A stretch of DNA of 64,000 nucleotides from Streptomyces sp. NBC_00414 (GTDB lineage Bacteria; Actinomycetota; Actinomycetes; Streptomycetales; Streptomycetaceae), in assembly GCF_036038375.1 (NCBI RefSeq), contig NZ_CP107935.1, forward strand, positions 8,370,001 through 8,434,000, written 5' to 3'. Shown here in pieces: positions 48,501-56,424 of the stretch; within the stretch, counting starts at the first letter, position 1; every line of letters begins with the position of its first letter. A program made the position numbers and the translations under genes. The notes below the pieces were generated by a model. That model searched no databases. It was not told where the DNA came from and saw nothing but the letters and a program-made list of their open reading frames with translations.

Positions 48501-50264
48501 CGCGGCACCCAGCGCGCCGCCGACGACGCCCGCCGCACGGCGCGTGCGCTGCGCGCCGAGCGCGCGGAGATCGCGGGCGCCCCGGACGACCTGCCGGCGG
48601 AGGAGCCGGGAGCCGCGAAGTCGTCGCTGCCCGCGCTCCGCGAGGCTTACCGGGCCGCCTCCCAGCTGTACGAGAAGGTCGGCGTCGGCGCCGACCTGCG
48701 CTCCGAGCAGGCCCGGGCCGAGAGCGACGAGCGCACGGCCCTCACGGAGCTGAACCGGCTGACCAACAAGGTGCGCACGCGCGCCGCCCAGCTCCTGGAG
48801 TCCACCGACGGCTCCGACGGCCCGTCCCGGCAGGCCGCCGTGGCCCGTGCCGAGGAGCTGGTCCAGCTCCTCGAAGGCCGCGTGTCGACCGCGAGCGAAC
48901 AGCTCGGCCGGCTGCGCGGAGAGGCGGAGCGGCACGCGCCCGAGGACGCCGACGCCCACACCGAGCTGCCCGAGGACCTCGTGCCGCGCGACGCGGAGCA
49001 CGCACAGACGCTGCTCCGCACCGCCACCGGCCAACTGGCCTCCCGCACCGAGGCGTTGAACCAGGCACGCGCGGCGCACACCGAGCTGCTCGACGCCCAC
49101 CGCGCCGCCGAGGACGCGGCCGGCGGCTTCGACGAGACGGCCGCCCTGCTCCGGGACCTCCTGCGGGAGCACTCGGACGACGAGCAGGAGGACACCGAGC
49201 CCTATCCGGGCACGCTCGAAGAGGCCAGGCAGTCCGCCGCCGAGGCCCGCCGCTCCCTGCGCGGTTGCGCCGCCGACCTCTCCGCCGCCGAGGCGGCCGT
49301 GCGCGAGGCGAGCGACATCCTCGTACGGCACGCCAACTCCACGCGGTACGAGCAGGTGCGCACCCCCGCGCGTCAGCAGATCCGGGAGCTGCCCGCGTCC
49401 GCGCTGCCCGAGCACGCGCAGAAGTGGGCGGACGCCTTCGCACCCCGACTGCGGGTCCTCACCGACGAGCTGGCGCAGCTGGAGCGCAACCGCGACTCCA
49501 TCGTGGACCGGCTGCGCGGGATGGTCGAGTCCGCGCTCGCCACCCTGCGCTCGGCCCAGCGGCTGTCCCGGCTCCCCGAAGGACTGGGGGAGTGGTCAGG
49601 GCAGGAGTTCCTGCGGATCCGCTTCGAGGAACCCGACCAGGCCACGCTCGCCGAGCGGCTCGGCGAGGTCGTCGACGAGGCGACCAGGGCGGCGGTCAAG
49701 AAGAACTCCGACCTGCGCCGCGACGGGATGTCCCTGCTGCTCAGAGCGGTCGGCGCGGCCCTCCAGCCCAAGGGTGTGGCCGTCGAGATCCTCAAGCCCG
49801 ACGCCGTACTGCGCGCCGAGCGCGTCCCCGTCGGACAGATGGGCGACGTGTTCTCCGGCGGCCAGCTGCTCACCGCGGCGATCGCGCTGTACTGCACGAT
49901 GGCGGCCCTGCGTTCCAACGACCGGGGCCGGGACAAGCACCGGCACGCCGGCACGCTGTTCCTGGACAACCCCATCGGGCGCGCCAACGCGACGTACCTG
50001 CTGGAGCTGCAGCGCGCCGTCTCCGACGCGCTGGGCGTGCAACTCCTCTACACGACAGGTCTGTTCGACACGACCGCGCTCGCCGAGTTCCCGCTGGTCA
50101 TCCGGCTGCGCAACGACGCGGACCTGCGGGCGGGGCTCAAGTACATCAGCGTGGAGGAACACCTGCGTCCGGGGCTCCCGAGGGAGGTCCCCACGGGGGA
50201 GGCCGCCCACACCGAGATCACGGCGACCCGCATGTACAAGCGGCCCGCGCCGAGCGCCCCGTAA
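45576..50264 (+). CDS. SMC/MukB-like coiled-coil ATPase (JetC/MksB-like)
   Basis: A 1562-residue protein. The N-terminal head has a Walker A of the type LENGGGKS (residues 63-70). Long Ala/Glu/Arg-rich coiled-coil arms run from about 290 to 640 and 850 to 1370, with a globular middle (about 665-830; DGGLLPPGPDVLATVEYLGEHG, VDGVIITDP) fitting a hinge. The C-terminal head has the ABC signature FSGGQ at 1426-1430 and Walker B TLFLDNP at 1460-1466. The residue after Walker B Asp1464 is Asn1465, where SMC and ABC ATPases usually have the catalytic Glu. The frame is intact with normal codon use. It is the third gene of the operon; DNA loop extrusion or plasmid/foreign-DNA restriction is inferred by family. 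Confidence 0.85.
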   Translation: MYELSRVRLYSIGPAGARYADTVLDLRGVGGLVPDPAPTQAEFFQEEPVGPPRRPAPAGVLFLENGGGKSVLLKLIFSVMLPGHRNTLGGASSGVLRKFLLADDCGHVALEWQHTLTGECVVVGKVSEWRGRQVSNDPRKFAEAWYSFRPGPGLSLDNLPVAEATVVRPPVEGVSGAQGRRRTMKGFRDALTEAGKAYPHLEVHWEEIHDRWIEHLGDLGLDPELFRYQREMNADEGEAAGLFAVKKDSDFTDLLLRAVTDTRDTDGLADLVGGFGNKLGRRAELIAEREFTAGSVDLLGRIVEAAGARSHARDIHTAAERRTRTLARRLSARAVLERGRTGDLAQQVTTAAHRVTDAADARERSALIAAELAYRHASLALAGAEKGAAAQKKELADARTLHSAWQAAEAVLRHRAAADRSTRVAAAILEAERDAAPALAARSRAAVDLVRALHAAAEGAEAVANEEEERSSSLQEVGEAAHRDATAAATEAQRARSEVGHLRQRLGEVEQETAEAVRAGWLDDTAPDADPARAALAASDAEKTAVAAWDTAREASRRTADHAREAASVESRAELTAARAADAATAAEHAYDAERRIAQALAGEERLAELLSLPGASGGSAGSGRPSLPGPRHAVATDDSADGGSAPATGAPDGSAADGPLTPRELDHYADELRQLLDDTVTSAERQLFELRTAAADDSRILGALGDGGLLPPGPDVLATVEYLGEHGIPALPGWRYLAQAVDPVDHARVMAARPELVDGVIITDPDTHARARDALTDAALLPRSTVAVGTAAALLAPTPAPGAGGDDVFLVPPNPAMHDEHAADEERQALRRRAAERDDEIRVSAARLAKDRELAARLASWRTGCPAGRLTELATAAGDARTFAEEAEAELAEARAARTEADEAAAEAAHARDERQEAAQRARRGADALAGLAFRLRERAAWQVKVRELADDAAESEARAQACLERARAADEDRRGTQRAADDARRTARALRAERAEIAGAPDDLPAEEPGAAKSSLPALREAYRAASQLYEKVGVGADLRSEQARAESDERTALTELNRLTNKVRTRAAQLLESTDGSDGPSRQAAVARAEELVQLLEGRVSTASEQLGRLRGEAERHAPEDADAHTELPEDLVPRDAEHAQTLLRTATGQLASRTEALNQARAAHTELLDAHRAAEDAAGGFDETAALLRDLLREHSDDEQEDTEPYPGTLEEARQSAAEARRSLRGCAADLSAAEAAVREASDILVRHANSTRYEQVRTPARQQIRELPASALPEHAQKWADAFAPRLRVLTDELAQLERNRDSIVDRLRGMVESALATLRSAQRLSRLPEGLGEWSGQEFLRIRFEEPDQATLAERLGEVVDEATRAAVKKNSDLRRDGMSLLLRAVGAALQPKGVAVEILKPDAVLRAERVPVGQMGDVFSGGQLLTAAIALYCTMAALRSNDRGRDKHRHAGTLFLDNPIGRANATYLLELQRAVSDALGVQLLYTTGLFDTTALAEFPLVIRLRNDADLRAGLKYISVEEHLRPGLPREVPTGEAAHTEITATRMYKRPAPSAP

Positions 50265-50302
50265 CCGGGCGGTGGTGGGGAACTGCGGGCCCGCTGGGGG
50301 CT

Positions 50303-50330
50303 GGTCGCGCAGTTCCCCGCGCCCCTAAGG
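50303..50330 (-). repeat. Single copy of the modular repeat at a convergent junction
   Basis: TCGCGCAGTTCCCCGCGCCC followed by CTAAGGGGCG lies between the stop codons of the SMC-like gene (50264) and the GMC oxidoreductase gene (50337). CCCCT-A-AGGGG adds a small hairpin. Confidence 0.75.
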
Positions 50331-50336
50331 GGCGCC

Positions 50337-51887
50337 TTACGCATCCTCTTTCAGAAGATCGGCGCACTTCTCGCCGATCATCATCGTCGTGATGCACGGA
50401 TTCACGCTGACCAGATCCGGCATCACAGCCCCGTCAGCGACCCGCAGCCGTTCCACCCCCTTGACCCGCAACCGCGGGTCGAGCGGGGCGGAGGCGTCAC
50501 CCGGCGCACCCATCTTCACCGTGCAGGACGGGTGGTAGACGGTGTTGTGGGTCTTGTGGATGTAGTCGAGCAGCTCGTCGTCCGTGCGGACGTCGGGGCC
50601 GGGGGCCAGCTCGGCCCCGGCCCACCCGCTCAGCGCGGGCTGCGAGGCGATCCGCCGGGCCAGCTTCAGCCCGTACGTCATCACGCGCGCGTCGTGCTCG
50701 TGCGTGAAGTACCGCGGATCGACCTTCGGCTTGTCCCGGTAGTCGCGGGTCCGCAGCCGCACCGTGCCGCGTGACTTCGCGCGGGTGACGTTCGGGGTGA
50801 GGCAGAACGCGTTCTCGGAGGTCGGGTAGCCCCACCGCGCGGTGTTCATGTCGAACGGCACCGAGCCGTAGTGGAACATCAGGTCGGGCCGGTCCAGACC
50901 CGGTTCGGTGTCGTAGAAGATGCCCGCCTCCCACCACTGGCTGGAGGTGGTCGTCATGGGCTGCTCGGCGTCCCACATGATGACGCCCTCGGGATGGTCC
51001 TGGAGGTTCTCGCCCACTCCGGCCGCGTCCACCACCACGTCGACGCCCACCTCGCGCAGATGCCCGGCGGGCCCGATGCCCGACAGCATCAGCAGCTTCG
51101 CGCTGTCGATCGAGCCGCAGGACACGATCACCTCGCGCCGGGCCCGTACCGTCCGGGTGTGGATCAGGTCCGGGTCCAGGTACTCGGCGCCGACACAGCG
51201 CCGCCCGTCGAGCACGAGCTTCTTGGCGCGCACCCCGGTACGGACGTCCAGGTTGGGCCGCTTGCCGAGGATCGGGTGCAGATACGCGACCGACGAGGAC
51301 TGCCGGATGTTGTTCTCGTCGGAGTTGATCTGGAACCAACCGGCGCCCCGCACCACGGTCCTGCCCGTGTTGAACGGGGTGGTCGGAATGCCCGCCTGGG
51401 CGCAGGCCTCCAACAGGGCGGTCCCACAGGGGTCGTCGCTCTTCAGCGAACGAAGCTTCACCGGGCCGGTGCGGCCGTGGTGCTCGCCGGGAGCGTCGTT
51501 GTTCTCCAGCCGCCGGTAGAGCGGGAAGAGTTCGGCCGAGCTCCACCCCGTACAGCCCGCGGCGGCCCAGTCGTCCAGGTCCTCGGCCGGTGCCCAGAAG
51601 GCGATACAGGAGTTGTGCGAGGAACAGCCGCCGAGCACCCTGGCGCGGGCGTGCCGCATGAAACTGTTGCCGCTGGCCTGCGGCTCGACCGGGTAGTCCC
51701 AGTCGTAGCCCGACTCCAGCAGCCCCATCCAGCGCTCCAGCTTCATGACGGCGTCGTCGCCGACGTCACTGGGCCCGGCCTCCAGGACGCACACCGTGAC
51801 GGACGGGTCCTCGGAGAGCCGGGCCGCCACCACATTGCCCGCGGTGCCCCCACCCACCACCACATAGTCGAACTCATCTTCTTGCAT
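50337..51887 (-). CDS. GMC-family oxidoreductase, probable choline dehydrogenase
   Basis: A 516-residue FAD enzyme of the glucose-methanol-choline family. The dinucleotide motif is DYVVVGGGTAGNVVAARL at residues 7-24. The GMC signatures are ARVLGGCSSHNSCIAFWAP (active-site GGSS-type region) and SCGSIDSAKLLMLSGIGP. The catalytic His-Asn pair is in TVYHPSCTVKMG and SVNPCITTMMIGEK. BetA-type choline dehydrogenases are similar in size; the neighbouring aldehyde dehydrogenase and betaine genes support choline as substrate. AAGGAGG stands upstream of the ATG. It is the last gene of the leftward operon. Confidence 0.85.
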   Translation of the reverse strand: MQEDEFDYVVVGGGTAGNVVAARLSEDPSVTVCVLEAGPSDVGDDAVMKLERWMGLLESGYDWDYPVEPQASGNSFMRHARARVLGGCSSHNSCIAFWAPAEDLDDWAAAGCTGWSSAELFPLYRRLENNDAPGEHHGRTGPVKLRSLKSDDPCGTALLEACAQAGIPTTPFNTGRTVVRGAGWFQINSDENNIRQSSSVAYLHPILGKRPNLDVRTGVRAKKLVLDGRRCVGAEYLDPDLIHTRTVRARREVIVSCGSIDSAKLLMLSGIGPAGHLREVGVDVVVDAAGVGENLQDHPEGVIMWDAEQPMTTTSSQWWEAGIFYDTEPGLDRPDLMFHYGSVPFDMNTARWGYPTSENAFCLTPNVTRAKSRGTVRLRTRDYRDKPKVDPRYFTHEHDARVMTYGLKLARRIASQPALSGWAGAELAPGPDVRTDDELLDYIHKTHNTVYHPSCTVKMGAPGDASAPLDPRLRVKGVERLRVADGAVMPDLVSVNPCITTMMIGEKCADLLKEDA

Positions 51888-51987
51888 GGGGAGTTGACCT
51901 CCTTGGAGTCCTGGAGCTCTTGCGTTCCTTGCAGTTCTTGAGTCGTTCTGTCCGTGGGGTGGGCGGGGAGGGGGTTGTGTCGGCGGC

Positions 51988-53577
51988 TCAGTCGGCCGTC
52001 GGGGCCGACGCGGGGGAGGCGGGCGGAAGAGGCGCGTCGGCGGCCCGGTACTGGTGCTCCGCGAGCACGCCGGTGCGGTGCCGCTGAACGAACCAGTAGT
52101 AGGCGAAGCCGCCACCCATCACGATGCCGACGAACAGGACGGCACCCCACCGCAGATACCAGTGATACGGGGCCGCCGCGTTGTAGACCGCCGCGCGCGG
52201 CCAGATCAGGTTGATCATCATGGCCGTGCCCCACACCACGGCGACGATGTTGACGGGCAGTCCCCAGCGGCCGAGCGAGAACCTTCCCTCGCCCGCGGGC
52301 TGCCATTCACCACGCAGCCTGGCCACCAGCATGGGCCCGGTGACCAGCAGATACGCCAGGTAGATCAGGATGATGCCGATGCTGGTTACCACGGTGAAGA
52401 TCTGCGGCTGACGGATGTTGACCACCAGGATGGCCAGCGCCAGGATGCCGATGATCACCGCGGGCAGGATCGGGGTCTGGAAGCGCGGATGGACCTTGGC
52501 CAGCTTGGAGGAGGCGGGCAGGTTGTTGTCCCGCGCCATCGCGAAGGCCAGCCGGATCGCCGCCGTGTGCACGGCCAGGGCGCACACGGTGACCGCGATG
52601 AACACGCACCACAGCATGGCCTTGCCCGCGTCCTCGCCGAGCACGTTGAGGACGACGTACTGCAGGCCGTCCGTGGAGAGCCGGTCGCCCTTGAGGCTGG
52701 ACACGCTCATCAGCGCGAGCAGCAGGACGAGTCCGCCGAGGACGAACGAGGCGACGATGGCCCGGATGATCGCGCGCGGCGCGTTGCGCGACGGGTCGAG
52801 GGACTCCTCGCCGAGCGAGGCGGCCGTGTCGAAGCCGTACATCACGTACGCGGACGCCAGCGACGCGACCAGGAACGCGCCGAAGTAGCCGCCGGGCTGG
52901 CCCGCTCCCGTGCCGTTCGTCTCCAGCACGACCCCGGGTCCACGGGTGATGTGCACGGCGAACAGCACGATCAGTACGACGGTCGCGATCAGCTCGATGA
53001 AGACGCCCGCGGTGTTGATCCTCGCCATCAGCTTCACACCGAGGGCGTTGACCAGCGTGGTGAAGACGATGAGGACGGAGGCCAGCAGCACGGCGTTGGT
53101 GGCGACGTCGTACTTGCCCGTGCCGTCGCCCACGAACTGGAACGCGGAAGAGATCTGAGGAAGTGTCAGCTGATAGGCGAGGGCCACGGCGGCGATCGAC
53201 ACGACCGAGGCGATGAGCATCGTCCAGCCCGCCAGCCAGCCGATGTGCGGATTGCCGATCTTCTTGGACCAGTTGTAGACGGAACCGGCCACGGGATAGC
53301 GGGCGGCGAGTTCCGCGAAGCAGAGGGCGACCATGAACTGGCCTATGAAGACCATGGGCCAGGACCACCAGTAGGCGGGCCCGCCACTGCCGTAACCGAA
53401 GTAGAAGAGCTGGAAGGTTCCGGTGAGGATGGAGATGTAGCTGATGCCGGCGGCGAAGGTGTGGAAGTTGCCGAGGGTGCGTTTCAGCTCGGGCTTGTAG
53501 CCGAACTCGTTGAGTTCCGAGTCGTCGTGACCGTGCTTCTCGGCTGGTTGCTCCGAGGGTTGCTCGGTGGTGGTCAT
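51988..53577 (-). CDS. APC-family permease
   Basis: A 529-residue amino acid-polyamine-organocation transporter with about twelve spans. The N-terminal stretch HTFAAGISYISILTGTFQLF lies in the helix 1 region carrying the substrate-binding glycines, and the loop includes AELAARYPVAGSVYNWSKKI typical of the group. The N-terminal ~35 residues are polar. Its place in the choline/betaine operon suggests uptake of choline, ethanolamine-like amines or an intermediate; the substrate is not proven. GGAGG precedes the ATG at 53577. The C-terminus is Pro/Ala-rich. Confidence 0.85.
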   Translation of the reverse strand: MTTTEQPSEQPAEKHGHDDSELNEFGYKPELKRTLGNFHTFAAGISYISILTGTFQLFYFGYGSGGPAYWWSWPMVFIGQFMVALCFAELAARYPVAGSVYNWSKKIGNPHIGWLAGWTMLIASVVSIAAVALAYQLTLPQISSAFQFVGDGTGKYDVATNAVLLASVLIVFTTLVNALGVKLMARINTAGVFIELIATVVLIVLFAVHITRGPGVVLETNGTGAGQPGGYFGAFLVASLASAYVMYGFDTAASLGEESLDPSRNAPRAIIRAIVASFVLGGLVLLLALMSVSSLKGDRLSTDGLQYVVLNVLGEDAGKAMLWCVFIAVTVCALAVHTAAIRLAFAMARDNNLPASSKLAKVHPRFQTPILPAVIIGILALAILVVNIRQPQIFTVVTSIGIILIYLAYLLVTGPMLVARLRGEWQPAGEGRFSLGRWGLPVNIVAVVWGTAMMINLIWPRAAVYNAAAPYHWYLRWGAVLFVGIVMGGGFAYYWFVQRHRTGVLAEHQYRAADAPLPPASPASAPTAD

Positions 53578-53736
53578 GAGCGGCCTCCTGGGGAAGGGGG
53601 AGTTCTCCCGGGCGGGAGGGGAGCGCGGCTCGTGCGGGGCCGTTGGCGTGCGGTGTTGGATCTCAGGGTGAAGAAGGCTGGATCTTACGGTGCTTGAGAC
53701 CGGTTCTGACCATGGGGAGGGCCGGTTTCTTACGAG

Positions 53737-53773
53737 GGTTCCGCGGATTTCCCCGCGATGAATCCGCGGAACC
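53737..53773 (-). terminator. Strong hairpin between aldehyde dehydrogenase and permease genes
   Basis: GGTTCCGCGGATT (53737-53749) and AATCCGCGGAACC (53761-53773) form a perfect 13-bp stem with an 11-base loop, further extended by outer GGGCCGG/CCGGCCC elements. It lies 27 bp after the aldehyde dehydrogenase stop, so the operon may end or attenuate here before the permease and GMC genes. Confidence 0.75.
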
Positions 53774-53799
53774 GGCCCTACCGGTCTCACGGGCGCGGC

Positions 53800-55266
53800 T
53801 CACGAGAACCACCCCTGCGGACTCGGATTCGTCGTGCGCCAGATGTGCTTGGTCTCGCGGTACTCGGCGAGGCCGGCAGGTCCGAGTTCCCGCCCGAACC
53901 CGGACTGCTTGTAGCCTCCCCACTCGGCCTGCGGGACGTACGGGTGGTAGTCGTTGATCCAGACCGTTCCGATGCGCAGCGCCGACGCGACCCGCTGCGC
54001 CTTCGCCTCGTCGGACGTGAAGATGCCGCCGGCCAGCCCGTAGATCGTGGCGTTGGCCAGCCTGACCGCCTCCGCCTCGTCGGTGAACCGCTCCACGGTC
54101 AGTACCGGCCCGAACGACTCGTCCTGGACGACGGACATCTGCCCGGAGCACTCGTCGAGCACGGTCGGCGGGTAGTAGAAGCCGTCCGGGTGCGGGGGCT
54201 CGGCCGGCCGCTCCCCTCCGCAGCGCAGCACCGCCCCCTCCTCAAGACCCTTGGCGACGTACGCCTCGACCTTCGCCCGGTGGGCCGCCGAGATCAGCGG
54301 CCCGGTCTGCGCCCGCTCGTCGAACGGCCCGCCCAGCCTGATCAGCCGGGCCCTGCGCACCACCTCGTCCACGAAACGGTCGTGCAGGGAGTCCTCGACC
54401 AGCAACCGTGCCCCGGCCGAGCAGACCTGCCCGGAATGCAGGAAGACGGCCGTCAACGCCATGTCGACGGCCGTCTCGAAGTCCGCGTCGGCGAAGACGA
54501 TGTTCGGGTTCTTGCCGCCCAGTTCGAGGGCGACCTTCTTCACCGTCCCGGCCGCCGCGGCCATGAGTCTGCGTCCGGTCTGCAGACCGCCGGTGAAGGA
54601 GACGAGGTCCACGTCCGGGTGGTCGCCCAGCGGAGCGCCCGCCTCGGGCCCGGCGCCGAGGATCAGGTTCGCCACCCCGGCGGGCACCCCGGCCTCCTCC
54701 AGAAGGCGCATCAGATGGATCGCGGTGTGCGGGGTCAGCTCGCTCGGCTTGAGAACGAAGGTGTTGCCCGCGGCCAGCGCCGGGGCGACCTTCCACGCCG
54801 TCTGGAGCAGCGGATAGTTCCAGGGGGTGATCAGCGCGCACACACCGACCGGTTCGTGCACCACCCGGCTGTCGACGCCCTCCGTGCCCGTCTCCACGAC
54901 CCGGCCGGACTCGCTCCCCACGAGCCGCCCGAAATAGCGGAAGCAGTTCTCGATGTCGTCGATGTCGTACTCGCTCTCCACCAGGCGCTTGCCGGTGTCG
55001 AGGGACTCCGCCCGGGCGAGTACGTCCTTGTCGCGGGCGAGCAGGTCGGCGACCCGCAGCAGCAGATCGCCGCGCTCGTTCGCGGGGGTCCGCGGCCAGG
55101 GGCCCTCGTCGAAGGCGCGGCGCGCGGCCGCGATCGCGTCGGCCGTGTCCTCGCCGCCCGCCTCGTCGACGACCGCCACGAGCGAACCGTCGGCCGGACA
55201 GCGGATCTCACGGGTGCGCTTCTCCCGCGCGCCCGTCCAGGTGCCGCCGATGTAGAGATCCGCCAT
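53800..55266 (-). CDS. Aldehyde dehydrogenase, probable betaine-aldehyde dehydrogenase
   Basis: A 488-residue NAD(P)-dependent aldehyde dehydrogenase. The coenzyme and active-site motifs are complete: ITPWNYPLLQTAWKVAPALAAGN, LELGGKNPNIV with Glu248, and FLHSGQVCSAGARL with catalytic Cys282. Length and motifs fit BetB-type enzymes oxidising betaine aldehyde to glycine betaine. GGGAGG stands 5 bases before the ATG at 55266, inside the 3' end of the Rieske oxygenase gene, so the two genes overlap by 59 bp. It is followed by a strong hairpin. Confidence 0.9.
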   Translation of the reverse strand: MADLYIGGTWTGAREKRTREIRCPADGSLVAVVDEAGGEDTADAIAAARRAFDEGPWPRTPANERGDLLLRVADLLARDKDVLARAESLDTGKRLVESEYDIDDIENCFRYFGRLVGSESGRVVETGTEGVDSRVVHEPVGVCALITPWNYPLLQTAWKVAPALAAGNTFVLKPSELTPHTAIHLMRLLEEAGVPAGVANLILGAGPEAGAPLGDHPDVDLVSFTGGLQTGRRLMAAAAGTVKKVALELGGKNPNIVFADADFETAVDMALTAVFLHSGQVCSAGARLLVEDSLHDRFVDEVVRRARLIRLGGPFDERAQTGPLISAAHRAKVEAYVAKGLEEGAVLRCGGERPAEPPHPDGFYYPPTVLDECSGQMSVVQDESFGPVLTVERFTDEAEAVRLANATIYGLAGGIFTSDEAKAQRVASALRIGTVWINDYHPYVPQAEWGGYKQSGFGRELGPAGLAEYRETKHIWRTTNPSPQGWFS

Positions 55267-56413
55267 CCCTGCCTCCCAGCATGCCTATGAGCCACTCGTG
55301 GAACATCCCGATGTGGTGCTCGGTGGGCACCAGCACCCCGCCCCTGCGATAGGCGCGGGACGCCATGGCGGGCTGCGTTCGCTCGCACGCCTCGAAGTCC
55401 TGGGCGTTGACCCGGTGGAAAAGCTCCACGGACTTCGACACGTCGGCGCCCGACTCGACGACCTCGGGGGCGTAGAGCCAGTCGCACTCCACGATCGTCC
55501 GGTCCTCGGCGAGGGGGAACATGCGGTGCAGGATGACATGGTCGGGGACGAGATTGATGAACACAGTGGGTTTGACCGTTATCGCATAGTAACGACGGTC
55601 CTGATCCTCCGCGACCTCAGGGAGCCGCCCGAATCCCTCGCTGCCGTCGACCGTGAAGCCCTTCACCTCCTCGCCGAACTCGGCGCCGTGGCCCACGTAG
55701 TACTGGGCGGCGTAACCGTCCGCGAACTCCGGCAGGACATCGGTGAGTTCGGGGTGGATGGTCGCGCAGTGGTAGCACTCCATGAAGTTCTCGACGATCA
55801 GTTTCCAGTTCGCCCGCACGTCATAGGTGATGCGTTTTCCGAGCGCGAGGTTCTCGGTGCCGTAGTGCTCGATGGCCGCGACGTCCCCCAGGCGCTCGAC
55901 GGCCGCGCCCATCACCGTCTCCTCGAAGGACGGCGGCCGGTCGGCCAGGCACACCCAGGCATACCCGAGCCACTCCCGCAGCGCGACCTTGACCAGTCCG
56001 TACTCGGTGCGGTCGACGTCCGGCATCTTCACCAGGTTCGGCGCCGCGATCAGTCTGCCGTCGAGGTCGTACGTCCAGGCGTGGTACGGGCACTGGAGGT
56101 TGCGCCGGACCTCGCCCGCCTCCTCGGTGCAGAGCCGGGCCCCGCGGTGCCGGCAGATGTTGAGGAAGGCGCGCAGCTCACCGGTACGGGACCGGGTGAC
56201 CAGGACGTTCTCACGGCCGACCTGGACCGTGCGGAACGCGCCCGGTTTCGCCAGATCGGCGCCGCGGACCGCGCAGAACCACATCGACTCGAAGAGGTGT
56301 TCCTGCTCCTGCCGGAAGATCTCCGGATCGGTGTAGTAGTGCCCGGGAAGTGTGCTGATCAGGCTCGGGGAGGGCTGGGCGGAGGCGGCGGGGGAGACGG
56401 AGGTCGTCGACAC
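55208..56413 (-). CDS. Rieske non-heme iron oxygenase alpha subunit, probable glycine betaine monooxygenase (GbcA-like)
   Basis: A 401-residue ring-hydroxylating-type oxygenase. The Rieske [2Fe-2S] ligands are Cys87-X-His89 and Cys108-X2-His111 (CRHRG, CPYHAW). The mononuclear iron site has His215 and His220 in NFMECYHCATIHPEL, with an Asp in the later NAQDFEACE region. Together with sarcosine and dimethylglycine genes this fits N-demethylation of glycine betaine to dimethylglycine and formaldehyde (GbcA). The GTG at 56413 has GAGGAG upstream. The reductase side appears to be the ferredoxin and reductase genes at 62813 onwards. The stop lies within the aldehyde dehydrogenase gene. Confidence 0.88.
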   Translation of the reverse strand: MSTTSVSPAASAQPSPSLISTLPGHYYTDPEIFRQEQEHLFESMWFCAVRGADLAKPGAFRTVQVGRENVLVTRSRTGELRAFLNICRHRGARLCTEEAGEVRRNLQCPYHAWTYDLDGRLIAAPNLVKMPDVDRTEYGLVKVALREWLGYAWVCLADRPPSFEETVMGAAVERLGDVAAIEHYGTENLALGKRITYDVRANWKLIVENFMECYHCATIHPELTDVLPEFADGYAAQYYVGHGAEFGEEVKGFTVDGSEGFGRLPEVAEDQDRRYYAITVKPTVFINLVPDHVILHRMFPLAEDRTIVECDWLYAPEVVESGADVSKSVELFHRVNAQDFEACERTQPAMASRAYRRGGVLVPTEHHIGMFHEWLIGMLGGRDGGSLHRRHLDGRAGEAHP

Positions 56414-56424
56414 GAGGGTGCTCC

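Noticed and set aside
45561..49415. A 1284-residue open frame on the minus strand opposite the SMC-like gene
   Set aside because: It is the mirror of a GC3-rich coiled-coil gene. It has Gly/Arg/Val-rich composition, no domain and no ribosome binding site; the plus-strand protein has complete ATPase motifs.
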